A stretch of 64,000 nucleotides of DNA from NCBI RefSeq assembly GCF_003865015.1, contig NZ_BHVV01000002.1, positions 1-64,000 of the forward strand, given 5' to 3'. This document shows positions 50,039 through 61,236 of the stretch, piece by piece. A model generated the notes under the pieces. That model did not search any database. It was given only the letters and a program-made list of their open reading frames with translations, and had not been told where the DNA came from. The DNA comes from Sulfurisoma sediminicola (GTDB lineage: Bacteria > Pseudomonadota > Gammaproteobacteria > Burkholderiales > Rhodocyclaceae). The translations under genes and the position numbers were made by a program. The stretch's first letter is position 1; each line of letters starts with the position of its first letter.

Positions 50039-51336
50039 GGCCCGGCCTCCTCGCGCCGTGGTGTCGTCAGCATCAGCAGCAGCCCGGCGAGGAACATGAA
50101 TATCTGCAGCATGTGGTCCTTGTTGACGCTGTCGAGCACCATGCGCCCGGCGTAGCCGGTGGCCAGGAAGAACAGCAGCAGGCCGTGGGGATTGTCACTG
50201 GCGAAGAAGGCGCGCCAGCCACGCCACATCAGACCGCCGAGGAAGGCCGCCCACAAGGCCAGCGCCGGAACCCCGCCGCCGACGCCGAGATCGACCCAGC
50301 CATTGTGGGCATGACCTAGTTGCGCCTCGGGGTGGCGCTGGCGCAGCGCATGCGCGAAGGCATTGCGGCCGTAACCGTGGCCCAGGGGCTCCTCCGCGAT
50401 GAGGCGCAGCCCGCCGCGAACGAAGGCGATGCGCGTGTAGGTCGAGTGATCGACATTGCGGCCGTCGGCCAGCTTGGGCCAAGGGTGCTGCGACGGGGCG
50501 AACCAGGCCGAATAGCGATCGATGTCCCAGGCAATCGCGGCTGTTTCGGTGAAGGCTTGCCAGCGCGAATCGGTGCGGAAATTGACCGTGGCCGCGACGG
50601 CCAATCCTGCCACGATGGCCATCGAAGCGGCGAGAGTGCGCGTCCGCCCGAGGTGGCGGCGCTGGTCAAAAACGAATAGCGAAAGCGCCAGGACCGCCAG
50701 GAAGGCGATGCCGATGATGCCGTTGCGGGCAGCGGCGAGCAGGCTGCCGGCCAATGCCAGCAGCACCATCGCGGCAACCGCAGCGAGCGGCAACCGCAGC
50801 AGCGCATCGCGCCCGCTCGCACGGCAGAAAACATCCACGGTGAGGATGGCCAGCAGGATGTTGAGCACGAAGCTCATTTCGAGCTTGCCGCCGGTCAGCG
50901 GCACCAGCTGGACCAGCAGCTGACCGTGAGCGAACCAGTGCCAGAGCGAATGACCGACGGCGATCGCCGCCTGTGCTGCGAACACCAGCGCGACCGCGGT
51001 GACAAGATGCCTGGCGTCGACGCGGTACGCCAGCAGGAACCCCAGCGTCAGGGCCAGTAGCGCAGGCAGCCACTGTCCACGCAGTTCGCCGAGTGCCCAG
51101 GCCGTGTCGGCTGACACGAACACCGCCTGCAGCAGCAGCCAGAACGTGAGCGTGGCGAGCAGCACCAACGGCAGCGCCGATGCGCGCACACCGAGCTGGA
51201 ACCCGGCGCTGGCGAGACGGCGCGCCAGCAGCGCCAGCGCGGCGAGCAGCAGCGCCATGCGCAGCGCGACCGTTCCCGGCAGCGACCAGACGAAGAGCAG
51301 CGCGAGGCTTAGCCCGAAGGCGATGCGGTCGCTCAT
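50035..51336 (-). CDS. O-antigen ligase/polymerase family protein (WaaL-like)
   Basis: 433 residues with ~12 membrane helices. The large periplasmic loop (~residues 280-350) includes the EEPLGHGYGRNAF segment and HAHNGWVDLGVGGG, the H-x(n)-N pattern typical of the Wzy_C/WaaL superfamily. Likely attaches polymer to lipid A-core, but a Wzy-type polymerase cannot be excluded from sequence alone. Confidence 0.85.
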   Translation of the reverse strand: MSDRIAFGLSLALLFVWSLPGTVALRMALLLAALALLARRLASAGFQLGVRASALPLVLLATLTFWLLLQAVFVSADTAWALGELRGQWLPALLALTLGFLLAYRVDARHLVTAVALVFAAQAAIAVGHSLWHWFAHGQLLVQLVPLTGGKLEMSFVLNILLAILTVDVFCRASGRDALLRLPLAAVAAMVLLALAGSLLAAARNGIIGIAFLAVLALSLFVFDQRRHLGRTRTLAASMAIVAGLAVAATVNFRTDSRWQAFTETAAIAWDIDRYSAWFAPSQHPWPKLADGRNVDHSTYTRIAFVRGGLRLIAEEPLGHGYGRNAFAHALRQRHPEAQLGHAHNGWVDLGVGGGVPALALWAAFLGGLMWRGWRAFFASDNPHGLLLFFLATGYAGRMVLDSVNKDHMLQIFMFLAGLLLMLTTPRREEAGP

Positions 51337-52460
51337 GCGGCGCCTCCCGCCATGGCGTCCCGCGCCGCCGCCATGATCTCGCTGCTGCCGACATCGCGGA
51401 TGCATTCGCGCGTGCCGATGCGGCAGGCGTAGGGCGCACGGAAGATGTGGGCGCAGGGTGCGCAGGGCAGCGGATGCTGGACGATGCGTGCGCGCGGACC
51501 GACCGGGCCGGTCTCCTTCATGTTGCACGGGCCGGCCACCGACACCAGCGGCACCTCGAGTGCGTCGGCGATGTAGGTCAGCCCCGAATCCACGCCGATG
51601 AAGAGGTCGAGTCTTGAGAGCAGCGCCGGCAGGTCGGCGAGTGCCAGCGCGCCGCAACTGTCGATCAGCGCCGCGCGCACGCCAGCCGGCACGGCCGCGA
51701 GCAGTGCGGCGGCCTGGTCGCGATCGCCGGGGCCGCCGAGCAGCACGATGCGTGCGGCCGGCCATGCGGCCAGCAGATCGACGACCAGTTCAGCCTGCTT
51801 GTCGGTACCGAGTTCCTTCAGCTTGTTGGCGGCGCCGATCGCCAGCCCGATCAGCGGCCGGCCGGCCTCGGGCAGCAGTGCGGCGGCACGCGCGGCAGCG
51901 CCCTCGGCGGCATGGGCCTCCTTGCGCGTATCGGTCGGTGCGAGATCGAGTGCGCGCAGCATCTCGAAATAGGTCTCGACGATCATGCGCTCGCCGCGGT
52001 GGGCGATGCCGCTCGTCCACAGCCGTTCGGCCAGGCGCTGGCTGCGGCCGCCGAAGTTCGGGATCAGGCCGATGCGCCGTGCGATGCCGGCCCAGGCCAG
52101 CACCACCGGCCAGGTCGCGCCGCCGTTGCAGCAGAGCACGGCGTCGAAGGCGCCGCGCCGCAGCCGCGCCGCGAGCCCGAACTTCGCCGCCAGGCCCTTC
52201 CAGTCGGCGGCGTCGGCGACGAGGACTTCGTCGATGCGCGGATTGACGCGCAGCAGCGGCGCGGCGGCGGCGCCCGCGAGCACGGTGATGCGGGCATCCG
52301 GCAGGCCGGCGCGCAATTCGCGCAGCAGCGGCGTGGTGCAGATCGCGTCGCCGATCTTGGCGACCTGGACCACGAGGACGCGCCGCGGCGGCACCGCCGG
52401 CCGACGCTCGAAGAGGCGCAGCAGCGGCGCCAGCAGCAGGGTCAGCAGGGCGTAGATCAT
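51333..52460 (-). CDS. GT9 heptosyltransferase-like protein with N-terminal hydrophobic helix
   Basis: 375 residues. An N-terminal MIYALLTLLLAPLLRLF helix tethers it to the membrane. GT9 motifs are VLVVQVAKIGDAICTTPLL and LFIGVDSGLTYIADALEVP, with the Cys-rich segment LPCAPC...ACRIGTREC near the end, common in WaaF/WaaC-like enzymes. Overlaps both neighbours by 4 bp. Confidence 0.9.
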   Translation of the reverse strand: MIYALLTLLLAPLLRLFERRPAVPPRRVLVVQVAKIGDAICTTPLLRELRAGLPDARITVLAGAAAAPLLRVNPRIDEVLVADAADWKGLAAKFGLAARLRRGAFDAVLCCNGGATWPVVLAWAGIARRIGLIPNFGGRSQRLAERLWTSGIAHRGERMIVETYFEMLRALDLAPTDTRKEAHAAEGAAARAAALLPEAGRPLIGLAIGAANKLKELGTDKQAELVVDLLAAWPAARIVLLGGPGDRDQAAALLAAVPAGVRAALIDSCGALALADLPALLSRLDLFIGVDSGLTYIADALEVPLVSVAGPCNMKETGPVGPRARIVQHPLPCAPCAHIFRAPYACRIGTRECIRDVGSSEIMAAARDAMAGGAA

Positions 52461-53686
52461 GCCGTCGCTCCAGCCGCAGCGGCCAGCACCCGCTCGACGC
52501 CGGCGACGTAGCCCTCGATCGAGAATTCCGCCAGCACGCGCGTGCGCCCGACTTGGCCGAGCCGGGCGCGCAGCGCGGCGTTGCCGGCAAGCTCGTCGAT
52601 GCGGGCGGCCAGCGCCGCGACGTCGCCATGGGCGTAGAGGAAGCCGGTATCGCCGTCGGATACCAGCTCGGTCGAGCCCACCGCCCGCGCCGCGACAACG
52701 GGCTTGCCAAGGAGCATGGCCTCGAGGATCACGCGCGGCAGGCCTTCCTTGCTCGAAGCGAGGACGAAGATGTCCATCGCCGCGAGCCAGGGCAGCGGCT
52801 CGCGCTGGAAACCGGCGAAATGCACGCGATCGGCCAGCCCGAGCTCGCTTGCCAGGGAGCGCAACGCCTGCTCCTCGGGGCCGGCGCCGACGATCAGGGC
52901 ATGGAGCGGCGTGCCCGTCGTCGGGGCGGGCAGGTCGGCCGCCGTCCCGCTACCGCCGAGTTTCTTCAGGGCGTGCAGCAGGTCGTCGACCGACTTCCTC
53001 TTCACCAGTTGGCCGACGGTGCCGACCACGAGTGCGCCCGTGGGCACCTGCGGCAGCGGCTGGGGTGTCGGCAGCGGCTGGGCGCCGTCGATGGCGTTAT
53101 GCACGACGACGATCCGCCCGGCATCGATGCCCTGCGCCCGCAGCGAGTCGGCGACGCCCTGCGAGACGCAGATCACCGCACGTGCCATACGGTTCGTCGC
53201 CGCGATCTCCGCGGCGTTGAGCGCCGCGTCGATGCGGCAATGCTGCACGACCGGCACGCCGGCCACCTCGCCGGCGAGATAGCCCTCGAGGTTCGACGAC
53301 GGCTGGTTGTTGAGATAAAGCAGGCCATGACCGCCCTCGCGCAGCAACTGTTCGACCTGCGCGGCGCGCGGTTCGATGCGCCAGGCGCGCTCGATGGCGA
53401 ACACGGCGCGGGCGCGCAGCCCGCGGTGCCACCCGAGCAGGCCGCGCGCCAGCTCCTTGGCGAGCTTGGCCCAGAGCGGCTGGCGCAGGTCGGGCAGGCG
53501 GGTGAAGGGGATGCCGAGCGCCGCGAGTTCTCGCGAGATCGACGAACCCTCGCCACGCGCGTAGTCATGGTAGAAGCAGGCACTGATGTCGAAGCGCTTG
53601 CGGTCGATGCGCTTGAGCAGCTCGAGCAGGCTGTTGGTGCCGCCGCCCCACTCCTTGCCGGTGTCGAGAACCAGCACGCGCGTCAT
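52457..53686 (-). CDS. GT4 family glycosyltransferase
   Basis: 409 residues, GT-B. N-terminal DTGKEWGGGTNSLLELL binds acceptor. The C-terminal donor-binding half has the conserved EGLPRVILEAMLLGKPV and VVGTVGQLVKRKSV. A Pro-rich loop (LPTPQPLPQVP) joins the halves. Sugar and acceptor unknown; core or O-chain assembly is implied by neighbours. Confidence 0.9.
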   Translation of the reverse strand: MTRVLVLDTGKEWGGGTNSLLELLKRIDRKRFDISACFYHDYARGEGSSISRELAALGIPFTRLPDLRQPLWAKLAKELARGLLGWHRGLRARAVFAIERAWRIEPRAAQVEQLLREGGHGLLYLNNQPSSNLEGYLAGEVAGVPVVQHCRIDAALNAAEIAATNRMARAVICVSQGVADSLRAQGIDAGRIVVVHNAIDGAQPLPTPQPLPQVPTGALVVGTVGQLVKRKSVDDLLHALKKLGGSGTAADLPAPTTGTPLHALIVGAGPEEQALRSLASELGLADRVHFAGFQREPLPWLAAMDIFVLASSKEGLPRVILEAMLLGKPVVAARAVGSTELVSDGDTGFLYAHGDVAALAARIDELAGNAALRARLGQVGRTRVLAEFSIEGYVAGVERVLAAAAGATA

Positions 53687-54813
53687 CGCGTCCGCTCCCG
53701 CGCCAGCTGCTTTTCGACAGCCGCCAGCACTTCGTCGACGCCGATGCGGGCGATGCAGCGCGGATCGGCGGTCTTGGTACCGATCGCGAGGTCCGGGCAG
53801 GGGTGGTAAATCACGATATGCCGCCCATCGTGCCCATTGTCGTAGGCCGGACCCGAGGTGGCCGGGTCGGACACCGCGAACAGGCAGACGGTCGGCGTGC
53901 CGGTGGCGACGGCGACGTGCATGCTGCCTGTGTCGCCGCTGACGAGGACGTCGAAGCGGCCGATCAGCGCCGGCAGGGCTTCGATCGGCAGGTCGCAGGC
54001 GACGTGGCAGCGCTCACCGAGATCGCGGCAGAGATTTTCGAGATAGTCGCGCTCGGCCGGCGAGCCGGTCAGCACGATGGCCGCATCGGCATGCGACGCC
54101 AGCAGCCGCCGCCCGAGTTCGGCGAAATGCATGGCCGGCCACATGCGGCTCGCCGCCGAGGCGCCGCACTGGAAACCGATCAGCCGCCGGCCGGCGAGCC
54201 CGCCATCGGCGAGGAAGGCATCGACGGCCGCGACCGCTGCCTTCGGCACGGGCAGCGTCATGCGCGCGCCGTGAACGTCGGCGCCGACGAGTTCCGCCGT
54301 GCGCAGGCGCTGGTTGAGGCCGTGGCCGAGCGCGGCCCAGGCCACCGGCGGCTCGCGATTGGCGAGCAGGAAACGGAAGGGGTTGCTGGCGTTGGGCAGT
54401 TTGACGATCCAGCGCGCGCCGGCGAGGTAGGCCAGCGGCGTGGCCTGCGGTTCGTTGCCGTGCAGTATCAGCGCGAGATCCGGCCGTTCGCGGCGCAGCC
54501 GCCGCACGAGGCCAACGAAGCCGCGCCAGGCGCCGCGTGAAGGAACAACCTCGTCGAGTTCCACGCAGTGGCGGAACAGCGGCACGTAGGGAGCATGGAT
54601 CAGCGCGACCATGCGCGCGACCGGAAAGCGGCGGCGCAGCGGAGCGAAGGCCGCGGTCGACAGCACGGTGTCGCCGAGCGCGGTGGAGGAAATCAGCAGC
54701 ACGCCGCGTACCGCAGCGGGGTCGATGTCGCCGAGCTTGTCGGTGCGGCGATCGAGCGCCTTGGCGAGACGCAGTGACCAGCTTAGCAGCGTATCGAGGG
54801 GGCGGATGCGCAC
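53683..54813 (-). CDS. GT9 glycosyltransferase, GTG start
   Basis: 376 residues from GTG at 54813. Motifs are GVLLISSTALGDTVLSTAA and DVLVSGDTGSMHVAVATGTP. The start is a guess: no clear ribosome binding site, and longer forms would run into the divergent methyltransferase start, 24 bp away. Other inner-core transferases follow it downstream in 4-bp overlaps. Confidence 0.87.
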   Translation of the reverse strand: MRIRPLDTLLSWSLRLAKALDRRTDKLGDIDPAAVRGVLLISSTALGDTVLSTAAFAPLRRRFPVARMVALIHAPYVPLFRHCVELDEVVPSRGAWRGFVGLVRRLRRERPDLALILHGNEPQATPLAYLAGARWIVKLPNASNPFRFLLANREPPVAWAALGHGLNQRLRTAELVGADVHGARMTLPVPKAAVAAVDAFLADGGLAGRRLIGFQCGASAASRMWPAMHFAELGRRLLASHADAAIVLTGSPAERDYLENLCRDLGERCHVACDLPIEALPALIGRFDVLVSGDTGSMHVAVATGTPTVCLFAVSDPATSGPAYDNGHDGRHIVIYHPCPDLAIGTKTADPRCIARIGVDEVLAAVEKQLARERTR

Positions 54814-54837
54814 GGCGGTCTGGGAGAGGAGGATAGA

Positions 54838-55599
54838 ATGGCGCCTGCTGCCGCGGTGGAGACCGGAGATGCCGGAATAGCCGGCGGATTCTACCATCGC
54901 GTCCACCCCGACCCGCCACACCGCCGCCGCGTGAGAGCTCGACTCAAGAACCTCAACCGCTATCTGATCGACCGCGCCGTCGCGTCCTTCGCCGGTTCGC
55001 TGCCGGCGGGCATCGCCATGCTCGACGTCGGCGCCGGCGGCGGTCACTACCGCCGCCATTTCGCCGCGCAGCGCTACGTCGCCGTCGATCGCGGCTTTGA
55101 ACAGCCGGGTTACGCCGGGCTCGACGTCGCCGGCGACATCCGTCGCCTACCCATCGCCGATGGCGTCGTCGCCGCGGCCATGTGCGTCGAGGTGATCGAA
55201 CATGTCTTTGAGACCCGCGAGTTCCTCGCCGAGCTCGCCCGCGTGCTCGCGCCCGGTGCGCGCCTGCTGCTGACCAGCCCGCTCTGCTACGGCGAGCACA
55301 TGCAGCCCTGGGACTTCCATCGTTTCACGCGCTACGCGCTCGAACGCCTGATGGCCGACGCCGGCTTCGACATCGAGTCGCTGGAAGCGCGCGGCGGCTT
55401 CTTCACCCTGGCCGCCTATCTGGTAGCGCGGGTGCCGGACGAATTGGTGCGCAACGGCGGCGGCTTCGCGCGCCTGATGAAGCCGCTGGCACGCTTGTGC
55501 TGCACCTACCTGCTGGCGCCGGCCTTGCTCGCGCTCGATCCGCTCGACCGCAACCGGCGCTTCACGCTCGGCTACGTCCTCGTCGCGAAGAAGCGCTAA
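54838..55599 (+). CDS. Class I SAM-dependent methyltransferase
   Basis: 253 residues. Motif I is MLDVGAGGGHYRRHF, with CVEVIEHVFETREFL as motif II/III. This is the pattern of methyltransferase type 11 proteins found in glycan clusters. The only plus-strand gene between polA and the window end. Substrate unknown. Confidence 0.9.
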   Translation: MAPAAAVETGDAGIAGGFYHRVHPDPPHRRRVRARLKNLNRYLIDRAVASFAGSLPAGIAMLDVGAGGGHYRRHFAAQRYVAVDRGFEQPGYAGLDVAGDIRRLPIADGVVAAAMCVEVIEHVFETREFLAELARVLAPGARLLLTSPLCYGEHMQPWDFHRFTRYALERLMADAGFDIESLEARGGFFTLAAYLVARVPDELVRNGGGFARLMKPLARLCCTYLLAPALLALDPLDRNRRFTLGYVLVAKKR

Positions 55600-55741
55600 C
55601 CAAAGACTCGCCCCTCCCACCCCCACGGCAGGCTTTGCATAGCCAGCCGGCTGCGGCGGCGCGAAGCGGTGCTTCGCGAAACCCCGCCTTCGCCCCCTCG
55701 CGGGGAGGTGACGGGTGTTCGCCGCCTGCGGCGGCTCCGGT
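55600..55741. repeat. GC-rich double-hairpin spacer between convergent methyltransferases
   Basis: Hairpins CGCGAAGC (55660-55667)/GCTTCGCG (55671-55678) and GCCGCC (55721-55726)/GGCGGC (55730-55735), with C- and G-runs between. It separates the convergent genes ending at 55599 and 55742. One or both may terminate transcription; no T-tract is visible. Shares the string GCTCCGGTTT with the spacer at 59.3 kb. Confidence 0.55.
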
Positions 55742-56569
55742 TTAGGGTTTGCGGAGCACCAGATAACCGTAGTCGGCGATCATCACGTCGGCGAAGCTGT
55801 GGCGTCCCTTGGAAAACGCCGTGCGCACGAAGTCGAGGGGACGGCGCGCAAGCAGCTTGAGGCGCGTCTTGGTGCTGTGCGAGCCGCGGGCGAAGATGCG
55901 CGTGCCCTGCGCCAGCGTCGCCAGCCCGCTGTGGTCGGCGACGTAGGCGAGCGCCTGCGGCGAGAACAGCATCAGGTGCTCTCGGTTCCACAGCGACCAG
56001 CGGTAGCCGAGCTTCCTGAACGAGGCGCCGGTGAACAGCGGCACCTCGAGGTAGAGCAGGTCGCCGGATTTCATCGCCGCGGCGATCTGCCGCACCAGCG
56101 CGAGCGGCTGCTCGAGGTGCTCGATCACGTGCGATGCCGCGAACAGCGTGCGCTTGCCGGTTGCCTCGGGCGGCAGGGTTGCAGCATCGAAATGTCCCTC
56201 GATCGCGACGGCGCGGCCGGCGGCGCGGATGTGCGCGATCAGCGGCCGGTTGGTGTCGAAGCCGACGACGCGGGCGAAGCGGGCGGCGGCGACATCGAGC
56301 ATTTCGCCCGAGCCGCAGCCGATGTCCACGAAGACCTCGACGCCGGCAAGCCACGGTTCGAGCAGGCGGAAGCGGCCGCGCGCGTTCTCGCGGCGCCAGC
56401 GCATCTTGCCTGCATCGGGCACGGCCTGGCCGCCGCCCTCGGCATAGTCGAGCGGCGCGGTGTCGAGGTTGACCAGCAGGTCGCAGGCGTCGCAGCGCGC
56501 GGCATGTGCGTCGAGCACGCGCAGCGGCCCACGGCGGCACAGCGGGCAGTCGGTGTTGGGAGCGTTCAT
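55742..56569 (-). CDS. Class I SAM-dependent methyltransferase with N-terminal zinc ribbon
   Basis: 275 residues. An N-terminal CPLC...CDAC ribbon (~8-32) precedes the methyltransferase domain with VFVDIGCGSGEMLD and ASHVIEHLEQP. Proteins of this form methylate nucleotide sugars or glycan chain ends. Overlaps the SGNH-like gene start by 4 bp. Confidence 0.9.
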   Translation of the reverse strand: MNAPNTDCPLCRRGPLRVLDAHAARCDACDLLVNLDTAPLDYAEGGGQAVPDAGKMRWRRENARGRFRLLEPWLAGVEVFVDIGCGSGEMLDVAAARFARVVGFDTNRPLIAHIRAAGRAVAIEGHFDAATLPPEATGKRTLFAASHVIEHLEQPLALVRQIAAAMKSGDLLYLEVPLFTGASFRKLGYRWSLWNREHLMLFSPQALAYVADHSGLATLAQGTRIFARGSHSTKTRLKLLARRPLDFVRTAFSKGRHSFADVMIADYGYLVLRKP

Positions 56570-57339
56570 CTGTCGAGCACCGCGCGCAGCCTGGTCGCCC
56601 ACAGCGGCGCACTCTTTTCCTGCGCCAGATGATGGTCGACGGCGCCATCGATGAGGAAGGTCGGATCGACGAGGCCGCTGTCGCGATTCAGGGTTTCCGC
56701 CGTCACGTCGATGTAGGGCAGGCCGTTGCGCTGCGCGAGCTGGTGCAGCTGCTCGTTGAAGGCGAGCACGAGATCGGTGCGTTGGCGCTGGCTGGCGCGG
56801 ATCGCCTGGCGCATCGGGTCGAGCTGCAATGCGCGCTCGGCATCGGCGACGGTCGGCAGGATGGAGCCGAGGATGACGATATCCCGCTTGCCCTGCGCCT
56901 GCAGCCAGTCGATGAGGCGCTGGATGCCGCGCAACGCAGGCTCGATCTGCTCGAACACCGGTTCCTGCCGCCGCTCCGCCCGGTTCCACATGGCGACACA
57001 GCAATCCACCTCGCCCAGCATGATGACCATGGTGTCATAGTCGGCGAAGCGGGCGACGGCGCGAGTGAATCTCCTGAAGGCCTGGGTGATCGACTCGTCG
57101 TTGCCGAGGCCGTAGGCGGTGGCGCCGCCGACGATCTCGCAGTTGATGAGGTGCGGCCGCAGCAGATCGTGGTCGTGGATGTATTCGAGCACGCCGCCGT
57201 GCGAATCGCAGAGTCCGAGGACCTTCCGGCCTCCCCTGAGACGACAGACCAGCCGCGCGCCCTGCTTGCGCGCCGACTTCTTCAGTTTGGCGAGCAGGGA
57301 CGGCCCGGGGCGCCGTGCCGTCCTAACTCCGTCGTTCAT
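56566..57339 (-). CDS. SGNH/GDSL-like hydrolase domain protein
   Basis: 257 residues. VLGLCDSHGGVLEY near residue 30 resembles block I (GDSxS-like but CDSH here), MLGEVDCC resembles block III and a terminal DGAVDHH resembles block V (DxxH). SGNH proteins in glycan clusters often act as O-acetyltransferases or esterases. The nucleophile Ser is in CDSH. Assignment is by pattern only. Confidence 0.7.
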   Translation of the reverse strand: MNDGVRTARRPGPSLLAKLKKSARKQGARLVCRLRGGRKVLGLCDSHGGVLEYIHDHDLLRPHLINCEIVGGATAYGLGNDESITQAFRRFTRAVARFADYDTMVIMLGEVDCCVAMWNRAERRQEPVFEQIEPALRGIQRLIDWLQAQGKRDIVILGSILPTVADAERALQLDPMRQAIRASQRQRTDLVLAFNEQLHQLAQRNGLPYIDVTAETLNRDSGLVDPTFLIDGAVDHHLAQEKSAPLWATRLRAVLDR

Positions 57340-58135
57340 AGAGCTGGCCGAGCCATGGCCGGCGATAGATGGCGAGGCGGCTGCCCAGCCACCATGCGCC
57401 GCGATCCTTGGTGACGATGCGGCGGATGCGGCTGGCGTCCGCGTGCGGGAGCACGCTGCCGCGCTCGACGGTGTAGAGATGGCTGAATCCGCACTGCTGC
57501 GCCGCGTCGATGTGGGCGTCGTCGAAGTAGCCCTGGGGCCAGCAAAGATGCGGCGTGACATGGCCGAGGCGGGCCTGCAGCGTCGCGCGCGAACGGGTGA
57601 GGTCGTCGACGAGCATCAACTGGCGACGGTCGGGGTCGGCTTCGACCTGGTCCCAGCGCGTGTGGTTGTGGGTGTGCGAATGGAACTCGAAGCTGCCGGC
57701 CGCGCGCATGCGGTCGACCTCGCTCCAGCGCAGCATGACCGCGTCGGCGCGGCCGGCCTGGACGGCCGCCTTGCAGGCGTTGTGCGCCGGGGTGTCGGGC
57801 AGCGTGCCCTCGCCGGCGCAGGCGCGGGCCGGGCCGTCGCCGATGCGGCCGGTGATGACGAAAAGCGCCGCCTTGAGGCCGAACTCGGCGAGGATAGGAT
57901 GGGCGTAGACGTAGTTGTCGAGGTAGCCGTCGTCGAAGGTCAGCAGAACGCTCTTCGCCGGCAGCGGTTTGCCGGCGATGAAGCCGGCGAGATCGTCGCA
58001 GCCGATGGTGGTGTAGCCGTTCCCGGCCAGCCAGCCCATCTGCGCGCGGAAGTTTTCCGGCGTGATGGTCACCAGCCCGGGCGAGGGGCTGACGTGGTGG
58101 TACATCAGCACGGGAACGGCCCGGGCGGTCTTCAT
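57323..58135 (-). CDS. Polysaccharide deacetylase family protein
   Basis: 270 residues, CE4/NodB homology. The catalytic Asp pair is in LLTFDDGYLDN and the metal His pair in FHSHTHNHTRW. Opening VPVLMYHHVSPSPG is typical. Removes N- or O-acetyl groups from a glycan; with no signal peptide it may act in the cytoplasm on a lipid-linked intermediate. Overlaps the SGNH-like gene by 17 bp and the GT4 gene by 4 bp. Confidence 0.93.
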   Translation of the reverse strand: MKTARAVPVLMYHHVSPSPGLVTITPENFRAQMGWLAGNGYTTIGCDDLAGFIAGKPLPAKSVLLTFDDGYLDNYVYAHPILAEFGLKAALFVITGRIGDGPARACAGEGTLPDTPAHNACKAAVQAGRADAVMLRWSEVDRMRAAGSFEFHSHTHNHTRWDQVEADPDRRQLMLVDDLTRSRATLQARLGHVTPHLCWPQGYFDDAHIDAAQQCGFSHLYTVERGSVLPHADASRIRRIVTKDRGAWWLGSRLAIYRRPWLGQLYERRS

Positions 58136-59217
58136 CGTGAAGCCAGCAGCTTCCGATAGGCGGCGATCATGCCGCCGACCATCGCCTCGCGCGAGAAGTG
58201 CGTCGCCACCTTGTGCCGGGCCGCGGCACCCATGCGTTGCCGCAGCGCCGCGTCGCCCAGCAGTTCGACGATGGCCCGGGACAGCGCCTGCGGATCATTC
58301 ACCGGCACCAGCTTCCCCGTCTCGCCGGCGCCGACTATTTCCGGCACGCCGTCGACCTTGCTGCCGATGGCGGCCAGTCCCATCGCGCCGGCCTCGACGA
58401 AGGCGGTGCCGAGCGCTTCCTGATGCGTCGGCAGGACGAAGAGGTCGAGCGAGGCGAGCACATTGACGACGTCGCGGCGCAGTCCGAGCAGGTGGACGCG
58501 TTCGCTCAAGCCCAGTTCGGCGATGCGCCGCTCGAGGTTCTCGCGCTGCGGTCCGTCGCCGGCGAAGACGAAGTGGGCGTCGGGGAAACAGGCGAGCACG
58601 GCGGGAATCGCCTCGAGCAGTTCGGCGTGGCCCTTCTTGCGGCGCAGGATCGCCACGGTCCCGACCAGCGGCGCGGCGGGGGGAAGGCCGAGTTCGGCGC
58701 GCAGCGTGCTGCCGCCGGGCACCGCCGTGTAGCGCGAGAGGTCGATGCCGGTCGGCACGGCGGTGACCTTCTCTTTGGGCACGCCGGCCGTGACCAGGGT
58801 GCGCGCGACGTGCGCACTGACGGTGACCACGTGGTCGGGCAGCACGCTGTAGGTGAAGCGCGAGGTGATGGGCAGCGCCAGGTGGCGCGTGCGCACGATG
58901 CGCGGCCGCCGCGCCAGGGTGCGCGCGGCCATGCCGGCGAGCTGGGTGTCGCGGCCGCTGTGGGTGTTGACGACATCGGCGCGGCATTCGCGCATGAAGC
59001 GTCGCAGCCGCAGGATGGCGGGGATGTCGACCGCGGAGCGCATGCGCGTCTCGAACACCTCGAAGCCGGCCTCGCGCGCACGGACACCGAGCTTCGCTCC
59101 GGGCTGGCAGGCGACCAGCGCGGCGTGGCCGAGTTGGCGCAGGCCGAGCATCTCGTTGAGGGTGCGGTTTTCCTGCCCGCCCCAGCCCAAAGACGATTCT
59201 GTGTGCAGAATCGTCAA
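58132..59217 (-). CDS. GT4 family glycosyltransferase, start uncertain (TTG chosen)
   Basis: 361 residues from TTG at 59217. N-terminal ILHTESSLGWGGQENRTLNE and donor-side QEALGTAFVEAGAMGLAAI and GTVAILRRKKGH are GT4 motifs. The frame stays open to GTG at 59418, which overlaps the msbA stop (GTGA), but the added 67 residues would be low-complexity translation of a GC-rich spacer with hairpins. GGAGG lies ~7 nt before the TTG. Homologues begin near the TTG. Confidence 0.85.
   Translation of the reverse strand: MTILHTESSLGWGGQENRTLNEMLGLRQLGHAALVACQPGAKLGVRAREAGFEVFETRMRSAVDIPAILRLRRFMRECRADVVNTHSGRDTQLAGMAARTLARRPRIVRTRHLALPITSRFTYSVLPDHVVTVSAHVARTLVTAGVPKEKVTAVPTGIDLSRYTAVPGGSTLRAELGLPPAAPLVGTVAILRRKKGHAELLEAIPAVLACFPDAHFVFAGDGPQRENLERRIAELGLSERVHLLGLRRDVVNVLASLDLFVLPTHQEALGTAFVEAGAMGLAAIGSKVDGVPEIVGAGETGKLVPVNDPQALSRAIVELLGDAALRQRMGAAARHKVATHFSREAMVGGMIAAYRKLLASR
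59192..59215 (-). promoter_or_regulatory. 10-bp hairpin at the GT4 start codon
   Basis: GACGATTCTG (59192-59201) and CAGAATCGTC (59206-59215), loop TGTG. In the minus-strand mRNA it begins at the last base of the proposed TTG start, so it could limit initiation there, or its coding identity could be incidental. Confidence 0.5.
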
Positions 59218-59414
59218 GGCCCGCCCTCCCCGGCCCTCCCTCGCGGGAGGGAGCCCGCGTGCCCGCTGCGCTGGATCGTCACGGGGAGCCTCGTTGCTGC
59301 GACCGGCGGGGTCGCACGCGTCGCGTGCTCCGGTTTGTGCCTCGCCTTGGGGTCCCCCAAGTGGACTTCCTTCGGGGCGCGGCCCGGCGGCGAGGCTAGT
59401 CGGGGTAGCCCAGC
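59218..59414. repeat. GC-rich spacer element between msbA and the GT4 gene
   Basis: About 200 bp with a hairpin CCCTCCC (59234-59240)/GGGAGGG (59245-59251) and several C/G runs. It has no independent gene. Similar strings (GCTCCGGTTT; GCGACCGGCGG) occur in the spacers at 55.7 kb and 62.4 kb, which suggests a dispersed intergenic repeat. Confidence 0.5.
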
Positions 59415-61184
<1,770 letters not shown>

Positions 61185-61236
61185 CGAGGGCGGACGCAAT
61201 TGGGCGGAATCGGCCCGTATTGGAGCGAAGCCGCGA

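Noticed and set aside
59192-59251. Insertion-sequence ends
   Set aside because: No transposase, target duplication or matching terminal repeats around the spacer.
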